Below, one piece after another: positions 1 through 11,240 of a stretch of 64,000 nucleotides of DNA. The translations under genes were made by a program, and so were the position numbers. The DNA is from Metellina segmentata. Its lineage: Eukaryota > Arthropoda > Arachnida > Araneae > Tetragnathidae. Numbering within the stretch: the first letter of the stretch is position 1; every line of letters starts with the position of its first letter. The stretch spans positions 138,403,432 to 138,467,431 of the forward strand of contig OX375872.1 of the NCBI GenBank assembly GCA_947359465.1. Direction: 5' to 3'. The notes below the pieces were generated by a model. That model was given only the letters and a program-made list of their open reading frames with translations, searched no databases and was not told the origin of the DNA.

Positions 1-352
1 GTTTTGTATGAATTTACATAAACTCAATCTATAAGGCAAATATTTACAAGGATGACTTGGGCGTAACTTTCTAAGTCAGCCCATGCATTTATACCCAAAA
101 TAGTGATTAAATAAATTTAATTAATAGATTACATTTAAATAAAATTGAAAAATATAACTCAAGTAACAGAACTAGCAAAATTTCTCTCATTATATTCAAA
201 CTTTTTAATAAAGATCTTACTTTTGAGCAAAATTTGTTTTATTTGTAAGCTCTTATTATAGTTAAACTTCGTTCCAAATTTCATGCGTCTTAAGTGAAAA
301 GAGTTTAAGAGTTACAGTGCACACATTGTTGAAAATTCTGAGGAAAATGCGA
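1..352. other. AT-rich sequence, nothing recognised
   Basis: No open frame of note, tRNA-like box, terminal repeat or tandem structure was found before the MITE that begins at 353. Confidence 0.5.
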
Positions 353-571
353 TTAACCCTCCAAGTAAATTCGACGAGCTATCTCATCCATCAAGATCCG
401 ATCAATTTTGTTAATCTCGTCATCAAGATATTGTGGATTTTTTTGTGATGACGACGACACTAATAAATCTGGTTTTTTTTTCAATAGTGAGATATATATC
501 GATCATCAAGTTCTGGTCAGTTTTATTAGTTTGAAGAGATAGATCGTCGATACAGACACGAGAAGGGTTAA
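353..571 (+). mobile_element. TTAA-flanked MITE, copy A
   Basis: A 219-bp element bounded by TTAA at 353-356 and 568-571. The left end reads TTAACCCTCCAAG and the right end GAGAAGGGTTAA, so the termini are inverted. Internally it repeats a short module built on CGAGATATCTCG-like palindromes and ATCAAGATCTG. It codes for nothing. A TTAA target site plus termini starting with CCC is typical of the piggyBac superfamily; that assignment is inference. Confidence 0.7.
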
Positions 572-1240
572 AGTTAAGCTCAAAGAAAATTGAAGTAGAA
601 GTGTAAGGAAAATCTTAATTGGGAACGAACTATTGTACCCCATCAGCCCTGTTCCCTCTCCAAAACGAAATCCTAGTCAAGCTACTGCAGAAAGACCTAC
701 CTCTTTCCACAAATGGATCCTTAACGCACAGATGATTTAATTCAGACAAACGAAATCGGTTTGCAAGACTTCAAACAACAGCTTGAAGGCGACGGTATCA
801 CACCACCCCATCCCCTTTATCTGCTCGCCCCGACCCGCGCTCAGAAATCAAGCATCGCGAGCACAAACAACACGTAAAACCGTACTTGAAAACACCACTT
901 CAAAAAACGAGTACTAGAAACTCCGCTCGGTACCGTCCACCGACAGTGGATGATGTACCACCGCGACGACTAGCAGGTGGTTAGCAGATGGCAGATCGGA
1001 CCCATCTGCGATATGGGGACTTAGTCAACACATTAGGCCGGCGAACACTGGCCTGCTTGCTCGTCGTAATTAGGTCTTGACGCGAGGGACCCAACTCAGG
1101 GCGGCCACATGTTCCCGTTTCAGCGGCATCGGTTGTCCCGGAGGTCCGCAGGAGCGACGGGACCTGCGCGCGTCCAAAATGTTCTTAATTAAATTCCCCC
1201 TTCTTTCAGTGAGACCCGGGTTCATTACGGATCTCGAGTC
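572..1240. other. GC-richer island without recognisable gene
   Basis: About 780-1180 is clearly richer in G+C and CpG than its surroundings. Short open frames exist on both strands, for example the 60-codon frame at 1077-1259, but none has a recognisable domain. It could be an old exon, a promoter or part of an unfamiliar repeat. Confidence 0.3.
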
Positions 1241-2866
1241 TAATGTGTTTTTAAATTAGTGGGACACCTGATTCGGTGAAACGTAACCCTTGAACTGAGG
1301 AGGCATCTGCGTTTGCGTCGGCTGGAAGTTACCGACACACACACACAGCTGGTTAAATTTTAACCATCATTGAGTCATCCTGCGCGATGTGTTACATTTC
1401 AGTACTTCTTTTCTTGGATTCATTTTTTTGCGTGATATATACAGTTTGATACTTCTTTTTCTAGAGTTTAATGTAGTTTTCAAAGGTACGATCTTGAATC
1501 TAATGAGTTTTTGAATTAGTGGGACATCTGTTTCGGTGAAACGGAACCCTTGAACTGAGGAGGCGTTTTCGTTGGATGAAAGTTACCGACACACACACAG
1601 CTTGTTAAATTTTAACCATCATTTACTCATCCCACGCGATGTGTATGTACATGTCAGTACTTCTTTTCCTGGATTCTAATTTACTTGCGTGATATATACA
1701 ATTTGATACTTCTTTTTTTAAAGTCTAATGTAGTTTAATAGTCTCTCTTTTTAATCTCGAGTCTAATGAGTTTTTGACTTCGTGGGACATTGGTGAAACG
1801 CAACCATTGAACTAAGGAGGCATCTGCGTTTGTATCGTATGAAAGTTACAGACAGCGAGTTTAATTTTAACCATCATTATGTCATATCGCGTGATATGTA
1901 TATATGTATATCGTCTTTTTTTAAAACTCGAATCTAATTTGTTTTAGTAATATATACTACATTTTGGTACTTCTCTTTCTGGAATCTAATTTGCATTTGA
2001 AACAGTGAGACACAGATTGAAACCTTAAACTGAAGCTGCATCTGCATTTCGATCTTACTGACACAGCTTTGAAGGTTACTGACACAGCTGGCTAATTTTT
2101 AACCAGCATTAAGTCATCCTGCGCAATATGTACATTTCAGTATTTATTTTCCTCAAATTAAATTTTGTGTACATTTTCTGTTGTCTAATTTGTAATTTTA
2201 AACACTGTTACACAAAATTCATTGAAACGTAACCTCTGAACTGTGGTTACATCTGCGTTTGCAACGGCTGAAAGTTATTGACAACTCCATAAATTTTAGC
2301 CAGCATTAAGTCATCATGCACTATATATACATTTCAGTACGTGTTTTCCTGGAATCTAAATTTGTTTGCTTTATAGATACATTTCGGGACTTTTTTCTGG
2401 AGTTTAATTTGTATTTGAAAGAGAATACATATCTGATTCGGTGAAATGAAACCTTTGAATTGAAGATCCAACTACGTTTGCATCGGCTCAAAGTTACTGA
2501 CAGCTGGTTAATCTTTAACCAGCACCAAGTCCTCTTGTGCGATGTGTACATTTCAGAATTATTTTCCTCGTATCTAATTTGTTTGCGTTATAAATACATT
2601 TCGGCTTCTAGTTTTCTGGAGTTAAATATGTTTTTGCACACCGATTCGGGGGGGGGGTGAAATTTAACCATTGAACAGAGGATGCAACCGAATTGAATTG
2701 GCTGAGAGTTACTGATATCTGATTAATCTTTAACCTGTTATTCAGTCATCCTACCCAACATATACATTTCAATACATTCTTTTCTCGATTTTAATTCGGT
2801 TTTGAATAAGTGAGACATTTCACATTGGATGAGGCATGTGAACGTAACCCTTGCGTTAAAGTAAAT
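1241..2866. repeat. Degenerate tandem repeat, ~180-260 bp unit, about 8 copies
   Basis: The block GGTGAAACGTAACCCTTGAA recurs with divergence near 1275, 1537, 1793, 2017, 2221, 2441, 2656 and 2839. Each occurrence is followed by an AGTTACTGACA-like block, then TTAACCATCATT and CATTTCAGTACTTCTTTT. Unit length shrinks from about 260 to 180 bp across the array. Two or three more units lie at 4690-5075, so the array was split by later insertions. Confidence 0.8.
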
Positions 2867-3170
2867 GCATGACTGTATATCTTAAAGTCCTACGAAATAT
2901 ATGCTTCAAAACGACCGTTTTAATTTTGACCTTGAAGTATTAAAAAAATCGATTCAAAAACGTTTAAGCCATGAATTACATTTAAAAACAAAATTTTAAA
3001 ATAAAAACCACTACGTGTCCAGACTACAGCAAATTGGCAGCAACAGTTAACACTATTATCGTAAAATAACTGCTTATCCCATCTCTACTCAAAGGGTTTC
3101 AAGTTGTTATTTTTATAACGACACGGGTCTGAAATTAATAGAGCAGTTTAGCCGCAAGTGAGTTTCTATT
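2867..3170. other. Spacer with no recognised feature
   Basis: AT-rich sequence between the degenerate array and the next MITE copy. No structure was found. Confidence 0.4.
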
Positions 3171-3382
3171 CTCACTCTAAGTGGTTTTGACGACATTACT
3201 CGTCCATCAAGATCTTAACAATTTTGCTAATGATTAAATATCTCGTCATCAAGGTATTGCAGATCTTCGGATGACGAGATCAAGTTTTGGTAAGTTTTCT
3301 TCTAATAACGAGCTATCTCGTCTATCAGGACTTAATCTGCTTTGACCAGACACCTCTTCAAGACAACCACCAGGAGGATCAA
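3171..3382 (+). mobile_element. TTAA-flanked MITE, copy B (eroded)
   Basis: It begins CTCTAAGTGGTTTTGACGAC, a decayed form of the MITE left end, and ends AAGACAACCACCAGGAGGAT followed by CAA, a decayed right end. The middle carries the ACGAGATATCTCGTC and CATCAAGATCT modules. The right end forms the start of the 127-bp tandem array. Confidence 0.6.
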
Positions 3383-4107
3383 AACAAGGTAACGGATGCA
3401 CCGCTTCGGCAATTTGCTGAAGAATTAAAAAGTTTTCTCTTCGTGTTAATGGTACCGCTTATAAAATTGCGGCCATACACCTCTTCAAGACAACCACCAG
3501 GAGGATCAAAACAAGGTCACGGATACACCGCTTCTGCAATTTGCTGAAGAATTTAAAACTTTTATCTTCGTGTTAATGGTACCGCTTATAAAATTGCGTC
3601 CAGACACCTCTTCAAGACAACCACCAGGAGGATCAAAACAAGGTCACGGATACACCGCTTCTGCAATTTTCTGAAGAATTTAAAACTTTTCTCTTCGTGT
3701 TAATGGTACCGCTTATAAAATTGCGGCCAGACACCTCTTCAAGACAACCACCAGGAGGATCAAAACAAGGTCACGGATACACCGCTTCTGCAATTTTCTG
3801 AAGAATTTAAAACTTTTCTCTTCGTGTTAATGGTACCGCTTATAAAATTGCGGCCAGACACCTCTTCAAGACAACCACCAGGAGGATCAAAACAAGGTCA
3901 CGGATACACCGCTTCTGCAATTTTCTGAAGAATTTAAAACTTTTCTCTTCGTGTTAATGGTACCGCTTATAAAATTGCGGCCAGACACCTCTTCAAGACA
4001 ACCACCAGGAGGATCAAAACAAGGTCACGGATACACCGCTTCGGCAATTTGCTGAAGAATTAAAAAGTTTTCTCTTCGTGTTACTGGTACCGCTCATAAA
4101 ATTGCGG
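3346..4107. repeat. 127-bp tandem array, 6 units
   Basis: Units start at 3346, 3473, 3600, 3727, 3854 and 3981, each exactly 127 bp. The first and last differ from the middle four by several changes (for example CTTCGGCAATTTGC against CTTCTGCAATTTTC); the middle units are nearly identical. Each unit contains CAAGACAACCACCAGGAGG, which is the right terminus of the adjacent MITE, followed by about 95 bp of other sequence. The period is not a multiple of three, so open frames across it are not meaningful. Confidence 0.92.
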
Positions 4108-4330
4108 TTCACCAACCTTTTTATTTTCAGTTCCCTTTTCCCGGGAGCTATGGCGCGTTTTTTTCGTCATGTTTCCTCTCACTACTTGTATGCAAAGCGG
4201 CCATTGAGATCACGTGTCCTTGCAGTTTGTTCCACCAACATATTAGAGGCCCTGCTGGAAACCTTTTCACAAGCGAATTCAGACTAAAATTTGTATTTGC
4301 AAAAATACTATCACACAGATCTGAAGATAC
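4108..4330. other. Unique segment with weak splice-acceptor-like start
   Basis: Directly after the array a pyrimidine run TTTTTATTTTCAG precedes an open stretch of about 150 bp on the plus strand to a stop at 4285-4287. The opposite strand is also open. Nothing in either translation was recognised. It may be part of an unidentified element. Confidence 0.25.
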
Positions 4331-4559
4331 TAAACCCTCCAAGTGGTTTCGACAAGATGTCTTGTCCACCAATATCTGAGTAATTTTGCTAATGACAAGA
4401 TATCTCTCTTCATCATTTGTATGTTTGCCGAATTTGTAAGGTCAAGAGTCCACGATCTGGTCAGTTTTCTCATTAATGACGAGATTTCTTGTCCATCAAG
4501 ATCTGGTTAGCTTTGCTAATGACGAGATAACTTGTTGAGACAACCACAAGGAGGGTTAA
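4331..4559 (+). mobile_element. TTAA-flanked MITE, copy C
   Basis: The left end TAAACCCTCCAAGTGG at 4331 has a TTAA with one substitution. The right end CAACCACAAGGAGGGTTAA ends at 4559. Internal modules GACGAGAT and CATCAAGATCTGG recur in both orientations. Same order as copy A: CCAAGTGG-type end left, GACAACCAC-type end right. Confidence 0.75.
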
Positions 4560-5714
4560 TGGGGAGATCGTTCAAGTTAAATTAAAAGAATTGTTTCTAA
4601 AACAAGATTCATAATAGCGGTGTGGATTCACAAATCATTAACCGCTATTTATGGAAGGCTCAAATTTCCATTTAGTTGTTTAATATGGGTATATGCCCTT
4701 AGATTGGGCTGAGAGTTACTGACAGCGGGCTAATCTTTAACCAGCTTTAAGTTAACATGCGTGATATGCCCATTGCAATACTTCTTTGTTTTTTAAACAG
4801 TGAGACACATATTTGGTGAAACGTAAACCTTGAATCTATGATACATATTAGTTTATATCAGCTGAGAGTTACTGACATTTGTTAATCTTTAATCATCAGT
4901 AACTCATTCTGCACCATATATGTAACTTAGTATTTCCTTTTTTGTAGTCTAATGTGTATTTAAATTAGTGAGGCACCCCGATTCGGTGAAACGTAACGCT
5001 TGAACTGAGGAGGCATCTACTTTTGTATCGACTGAGTGGTAGCTGGTTAATCTTTCGCCTTTATTAAGCCATCCTGCGTATCCCGTCATCACGTTTCATC
5101 ATTGTAAAAATTCGTGAATTAATAAAAAATATGTTATATTTGACCTTAATCCAAAAGATAATTTAGAAACTTATTAGATTTGGAGTTCAAGAAAATCTAA
5201 AATTTTGGAAATATCAGTACCCTTTGTGATTTATGATTCACTATTGTTCCTAATTCCAGGACAGACCATGAGTGACGTAAGCGTGTTTTAATGTGACAAA
5301 TTCATGATTTAATACTTCAAAATTACGTTAAGATAACTTTTAAGTGAAGGAAAGACTAGTTTTTAGTATGTCTTTGCCTTCATTTGGTTTATTGCCCGGT
5401 TTATAAGAAAATCTTCCATAAAATATTCTAATATTGTGTTGCTATTACAATTAATCAGAAATTGCTTACACAAAAAATCTATGACGAAAAATTGTTTGCG
5501 AAAATTTATTTAACGTTGCACCTCATAAACTCAATTAAAGAAAAAAAATAAGATAATTCTTATTAGAAAGCCATATAATGATAAGTCATAAAGCGATGTA
5601 GTGAAGCCATATAACGGAAGCCATAAAGAGGAGAAAAATCCACGGGATGAATGGATTTTCCTCTTTCTTGTTATCTGCATACGCTGTATTCATTGATAAC
5701 TGTAAGTAGGAACG
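4560..5714. repeat. Continuation of the degenerate array, then unassigned AT-rich DNA
   Basis: 4690-5075 holds two to three further diverged units of the array at 1241-2866, with the GGTGAAACGTAA motif at about 4816 and 4985. From 5076 to 5714 no feature was recognised, apart from short AAGCCATATAA/AAGCCATAAAG echoes near 5570-5630. Confidence 0.6.
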
Positions 5715-6036
5715 TAGGTAATTGAATAAACGTCGCACTGGAGCAGCAACAACCTAATGGCGACGGTCTGGGATCAATCCCGAAGGAAAAGATTCGAGAA
5801 CAACACATAACTTTGATCCATGGTCAGATAACGAGGTAACACCTTAACTAGCAACGTACTCTCCAAACTTCCACAACTTGACAACATGAGGACATTTGAG
5901 CCCACACAGATTTAAGGTGTATCAACCGCCTTATCTATTGTGGCCTCGTTAAATCTGCATGTATAGGACGGCCTTTGTTTGCATCGAGTTTCGAACTCTC
6001 AACCCATTGGTTTTTAATCCGCTACTCATTCGTAAC
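5715..6036 (-). mobile_element. tRNA-derived SINE, alternative-head subfamily
   Basis: Read on the minus strand it ends in the 3' block seen across the window: ATTACGTGG-like, then TTGATCCCAGACCGTCG-like, then GTTGCTCCAGTGCGACG-like, ending TACCTA. The tRNA-like head differs from the main subfamily and has a B-box-like GAGTTCGAAACTC at about 5985-5997. Strongly diverged, so probably old. Confidence 0.65.
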
Positions 6037-6212
6037 GCAAAATGATAATTAATAAAATAAACACAAATTAGCTTTGGGGATATTTTCAGACAACTTTTCT
6101 GCTAACCCTGAGCAATTATTGACCTTCATATGACCTTGAATGCGTTTTCGGTAGACTCCGGACCTTCGTCTCTCCGACTCAGTCATTATGCTTACGCATA
6201 ATTGCTAATATA

Positions 6213-7421
6213 TTGGGGTGATGCAAAGTTCGCCCCCTTTTTTTGACAAAAATTATTTTATTAACTAAAAATAACATTGAATCAATATCGTATGTGCCGT
6301 ATATCAATATTGTGCCAATATCGTTAGTTCGATGACTTTTCTCCATCTCTCCGGAACCTGCATAATCATGCGCTTATAGGTTTCTGGCTTAAGGGGGGTC
6401 CGGGACACATTGAAATTTTTTTTTTATTAATTAATTCAGAATTTTGAAGTTTTTTGTACTGATTACCCATCTAACTAATAAGCAAAATCTCAACACAAAA
6501 GTTTTCCAAATTTTTTTTTTAATTTTAAATTAAAATGTTTTGAAAAAAAGAGGGGTCATTTTAAATTGCTAAAACTCAAAACATTCTTGATCAATTTTCA
6601 AAATTCTTGCAGTAAATTATTCACAAATTTATAAACTTTAATTTTGATTCAGAAATTTAAAAAATATTAATTTAATAAAAAATAAAAAAATATTTGAATA
6701 AACATTTGTGAAAATTTTAAGGTACTTTTTTTTTAAAGTTATATTTTTAAAAATAAATATTTGTTTCAAATTTGCTGAATGAAAATTAAAGTATAATGTT
6801 TGAAAAAGATATGTTACAAATTTCAACTCTTAAACTTCATCGGTTTTTGACTTATAGTAATTTGAATACAGGAAATCATGAAAAAAAGTATCATGGAGAA
6901 AAACGCATTTAAAGTTTTAAAGACCGATTTACAATTAATAAAATGCTTAAATGCCTTTTAAAAGCATGCAGATGAGTATCTAACTCCTTCTTTCCTCTTA
7001 AATCTTTGGTTTGACTCGATTTTTGTAAGTTCTACCTTTTTTCTATATAGTTTAAAGGTCTCCGTAGATTTAAATAACGTCAAGAGTGTTAGATTTTCAA
7101 AACAACGAATCACAAAAATAATTATATCTCTAGTTCTCATTAAGATAGAAACATGATTTAGACGTCATTTTAAGCAGAAAAACACAGAGAATTTCTTAAA
7201 ATAATAAAAAAAAATTTCGAAAATTTGACGATTTTTTGTCCCGGACCCCCTTAACAACTGATCCAGGTTCGAAACTTACTCAACCACTTACGTCACGTGG
7301 AACTGTCCAACAGCACCCTTACGTTACCCAACACATATCTTCTTTTGAGTCTGAGAAGCATTCTTACGTTCTCGGAAATAAAAAAGCACAATAAGTCGCA
7401 AAGTTCTTTCTTTTCCGTCAT
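6213..7421 (-). pseudogene. mariner transposase, internally deleted and interrupted
   Basis: The minus strand starts MTEKKEL at 7421 and runs through a frameshifted N-terminal helix-turn-helix region (pieces NASQTQKKICVG and RKWLSKFRTW), as in mariner transposases. Just past the present 7255 junction the frame reads directly into KPETYKRMIMQVPERWRKV, which resembles a mariner C-terminus. The whole DDD catalytic core is therefore missing, so this is a deletion derivative. A TTAA element (6393-7250) sits at the join and removing one TTAA restores the reading. The outer end at about 6213 is a TA followed by TTGGGGTGATGCAAAG, probably its terminal repeat; the other terminus was not found. Family assignment is by motif resemblance only. 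Confidence 0.6.
6393..7250. mobile_element. TTAA-flanked AT-rich element 1 (858 bp)
   Basis: It is flanked by TTAA at 6389-6392 and 7251-7254. Inverted termini are GGGGGGTCCGGGACA on the left and TGTCCCGGACCCCC on the right. The interior is extremely AT-rich with no coding frame. It interrupts the mariner derivative exactly at a TTAA that is otherwise continuous, so TTAA is a true target duplication. Superfamily unknown; TTAA use suggests piggyBac mobilisation, but the G-rich ends are not the usual CCY start. Confidence 0.8.
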
Positions 7422-8040
7422 TTTTAATGCTTAACAAAATTTAAAAAATGCAACCAAATAACGCAATTTTCTCCCAAGTACACACTGATATCCCTTCTTT
7501 CAAACATCAACACCTTACACTTGTGAAGTAGATAGCACTTCGGTTTTGCAATGGAATGCCATCCAGCAACACAAACAGGGACAAACTTTTACATCAACCC
7601 GATAGCTTTCAAATTATTGAAGCAATGCACACGTTTTTGGGTCACACGTATTTTCAACGAGGGTCCCGGTTCTGCAACAAAATGACAGATGTATTCCACG
7701 TCAAATCTGCAAATTATCTGTTTCAAGGAGCGATGAGATGCGAAATGCGATGTCAGTTGAATCTAATAATAGATTCTAGTTTCTGTTTCGCTTAAAATCC
7801 CAGGCGTATGCACTTTTTCGCTGTTCCCTCCCATTCGCAAACTGCGCATCGTGCTCACTCGATCGGTGAGAGGGATTATCAAATTATCCGCATGCTATCA
7901 GGGATGGGAATTAATAGAGGATGGTGACTGACTTCACCAGTTGTCAGCCATCTGTTAGGAATCTGACAGCTCATCTTCTCTGCTCTTTGCGGGGGGACAT
8001 CGCCACTGTTTAGCGAAGAAATAAATGTCTGTTTCACGTT
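7422..8040. other. No recognised feature
   Basis: Upstream side of the mariner derivative, then unassigned DNA. An open frame at 7556-7795 (79 codons) has no recognisable domain or splice context. A somewhat GC-richer stretch lies at 7790-8010. Confidence 0.4.
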
Positions 8041-10235
8041 TCATGCAAAATTGTGCTGTCTATACTTTGTTATTTTGTTAAAATCGGTTTTATAAAATTT
8101 CATTAAATCGCGTTCTGGAAAATTGTATTGACACTGACAGTTCCTCTTTGCTTTTAGAGTAGGACATCATTTCTGTTTTGTATAGTTGGTGCAAATTGGT
8201 TTATTATATTTTGCTATATTTTCAAAATACATATTGAGTTTCATCGAATTGTGTATCTGAGAGGTCATATGGCTCTGACAACCCATCTTTACTTTAAGTT
8301 AAAGACAGCTTGTCCGTTGTGTATATAAACCCCGGTATAATATTTCCTGTAAAATTGCGTTTTTTAATCATTTCTTGTTTTGTAAAAATATGCGTTATTA
8401 AATTTCGTCCAATTGTGTTCCCGAAAAGTGTTATGAATTTGACAACCCATCTTAGCTGCTTTCTGTGTGGGACATTATATCTGTTTCGCATCTCTGTTTT
8501 TCTTGTATATTACATATTTCCTGCAAATTTGTGTTTTTTATAATTTGTTATTTTGTAAAAATAGGTGTTACTGAATTTCGTCCACTTGCGTTGCCCAAAG
8601 GTGTTACGAATCTCACTCCTCATTTTGGTTGCTTTTTGTTTGGGGCACCATCCCTGTTTCATGTAGAAACCCCGTTCTCAATTTATTTCCAGAAAAATTG
8701 TGTTTTTTGAAATTCGCTATATTTTGAAAACATGCTACTAAATATAACCTAATTTTTTTTCCAAAGGGTGTTCTAAATATTCCGTTTCGTTGCTCTTGTG
8801 CGAAGCTAATTCAAATACCTATGTACCTATCGATAGGTGTTATGAATCTTACAACTCATTTTCCCTATTTTTTTGTGTAGGACATCATCTCTGTTTTCCT
8901 TATCTATTTCAATTTCTGTCTGCTTCACATTTCCTGCAAAGTTGTTTTACTTATATTTTGTTAGTTTTTAAAAATAGGTGTTGTTAAATTTCATCGAATT
9001 GTGTTTGTGAAAAAGGTGTTATGAATCTACATCCCCTCTTACCTGCTTTGTGTGGAGAAAACCATCTCTGTTACATGTTAAAATCTCGACCTCATTGTTT
9101 CTAGAAACTTTTATTACAATTCACTTAAAAAAAAACATGTTATTAAACTTCATCCAATTGTGTTTCCAAAAAGTGTTATGAATCAGACATGATATTCGCT
9201 TTGTTTCATGGGTAAAACCTTCTGTTTCATGTAGAAACTCCGATTGAAAATTTCCTGTAAAATCGTGTTACTTATAGTTTGTTATTTAATAAAAACATGT
9301 GTGATCAAAAAAAAAAAAAAATTTCATCCAATTGTGTTTCCAAAAAGTGTTATGAATCTGACAACTCATCAATGCTGCTTTTTGTGGGGGACTTCATCTC
9401 TTGTTTCACATAGAAATCAATCTATTTCATATTTACAGAATTTTTTTAATAATTTGTTATCTTTTAAAAACATGTTATTATATAAATTTAGTCGAATTGT
9501 GTTTCCGAAATGTGTCATGAATCTGATATCCCATCTTCGTTGCATTTTATGGGCGACATTGCTCTGTTTTCCTTGTCAATTTCGTATTTCTTGCCAAATT
9601 GCATCATTTATGTTGTGTAATTTTGTTAAAATAGGTGTTACTAAATTTCATCGAATAAAGCTTCCAAAAGGTTTTATGAATATGACATGCCATCTTCGCT
9701 GTTTTTTGTAGGTATATCATGTATTTTTCATGTAGAAACCCCGATCTAATTTCCAGAAAAATTTATTTTCTATTATTCGCTATTTAAAAATATATATATA
9801 TATATATATATTGTTAATTTCATCTAATTATGTTTCCGAAAGGTGTTAAGAATATCCCATTTCAGTGCGAAGCTAAGAAAACTACCTACCAATAGGTGTT
9901 ATGAATCTGAAAACTCATCTTCGCTGCTTTTAGTGATGGAACATCATCGGTTTCGCGTAGAAATCTGTCTATTTCATGTTTCCTACAAAATTGTGTTGTT
10001 TGTACTTATTTATTTTGTAGATATAGGTGTTATTTAATATCACCTAATTGTGTTGCCAAAAGGCGTTATGATTTCAACAACCCATCTTCGCTGGTGTTTG
10101 TGGAGAAAACTATCTCCGTTTCATGTAGATATCCTAACTGACATTTCCTAACATACCTACCGATAGGTGTTATGAATCTGACAACTCATCTTCATTGTTT
10201 TTTTGTGTAGGACATCCTCTTTGTTTCCTTGTCTG
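8041..10235. repeat. Degenerate tandem repeat, ~165-175 bp unit, about 12 copies
   Basis: GGTGTTATGAATCTGACAA and variants recur near 8429, 8601, 8768, 8837, 9016, 9171, 9347, 9511, 9669, 9842, 9894, 10062 and 10165. Each is followed by CATCTTCGCTGCTTTTTGTG, a TTTCATGTAGAAA block and a TTTGTTATTTTGTAAAAATA block. The occasional ~50-100 bp spacing comes from partial units beginning CTACCGATAGGTG. The 155-codon frame at 9244-9711 is a by-product of this array. Confidence 0.85.
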
Positions 10236-10690
10236 AACGATTGTTTAGTGTAAATATTCAACAATTACTTTACAATTTGAACGATTAAAGTGCAGTTTGA
10301 TATTAATTGTTGCTGAGAGATTTTTCTTATCCAGTATTAAATATAGCGTTGACCAGTAGCTTCGGAGTGACACCTTTTACGCAGTCTTCACTCCACCCCC
10401 CCCGTAATCCAAAGTTACACTGGCCCAAAGCTCTCCCAACCGTAGAATTTGGTCATATTGCAGCACTCTCGCCACCCTCAGTGCACCGCTCACCTTGTCC
10501 GAAGTTCATATCAAGCCCAAACATTATTTGTCTACACGACGCTTTATTTATCTTCTGGATGTTTCTTCTAGTTCTAAAATCATAAGACAAAACAGTTGTA
10601 ACGTTTATTTGTAACAATCGACTTTTCATGCATGTACCCAGTACTGTTTCGATTTTAAAGACGTATCACGTCAAAAAGTGAGCGTTGCTA
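10236..10690. repeat. Dispersed repeat, copy 1
   Basis: It contains GAACGATTGTTTA, AAAGTGCAGTTT, AATCCAAAGTTACACTGGCC, CCACCCTCAGTGC, TAAGACAAAACA and GATTTTAAAGACGTAT in that order. The same blocks recur in order at 16410-16870. The final GATTTTAAAGACGTATTCAC block also appears alone near 53705. Family unknown; no terminal repeats were seen. Confidence 0.75.
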
Positions 10691-11118
10691 TTCGAAATTT
10701 TTTTAATATATCCGTAACCGTGTGAGCTCGAAGCTTGTTATTTACATTACTAGAGAACATAAATACCTTGAAATCCCTTAAATCTCACATTTCATTCTGG
10801 TGTGTTGCGAACTGCAGTCGCTAGAAACTCGTAGAGAGGACAGGTTTCTTTACGCCATCCTGGTATATTAGTAGGGGTGAAAGCTTACGAAGCATCGTTG
10901 CCATCAATTATGGGCTTCACCGCCTATTCAGTCCGTGGAATAAAAAAGTAGTTTTACAGTAAAAGTTCAAAGGCCTGTAGAAATCGTATAGTAAACAACT
11001 TTCTAAAATTGCGCATAACATGGATGTTATTTACCCCACGAGAACTAATACCTTTTTCACCAAGCTTTACCAGATGATTGGTGAATTTGAGAAAGATGTT
11101 ATTTCTTTTCATTTGCAG
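10691..11118. other. Non-repetitive DNA upstream of candidate exon
   Basis: No repeat family of this window is seen here. It ends in a pyrimidine-rich tract and CAG at 11116-11118 that could be a splice acceptor. Confidence 0.35.
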
Positions 11119-11240
11119 TCTCGATGGTGAAAAGTATTTGTTTTTTATATGGCATAAAATGGCCTTATTTACATTGCATAAAAATGAAGTAAAAGAATTA
11201 GTAATCGAAGTCAAGTCTGATAAATACATTTTAAAACAAG
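11119..11240 (+). CDS. Candidate internal exon of an unidentified gene
   Basis: A 122-bp segment sits between a good acceptor (TTATTTCTTTTCATTTGCAG ending at 11118) and a good donor (AACAAG then GTAAGC from 11241). In the frame that continues the codon split at the acceptor it is open throughout and encodes about 40 residues, beginning LDGEKYLFFIWHK and ending SDKYILKQ. The composition, with mixed hydrophobic and charged residues, looks more like folded protein than repeat translation. The flanks lack the repeats that fill the rest of the window. Against it: it is short, no partner exon was found, and the product was not recognised. The minus-strand frame over the same bases is taken to be a shadow. 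Confidence 0.45.

Noticed and set aside
1077..1259. 60-codon frame in the GC-rich island
   Set aside because: It runs into the degenerate tandem array and has no domain or splice context.
3287..3547. 86-codon frame with an internal peptide repeat
   Set aside because: Translation of the 127-bp array; the period is not a multiple of three and the frame closes in the next unit.
9244..9711. 155-codon open frame, one of the longest in the window
   Set aside because: It spans three units of the ~170-bp tandem repeat; the translated motifs recur with the repeat period and show no domain.
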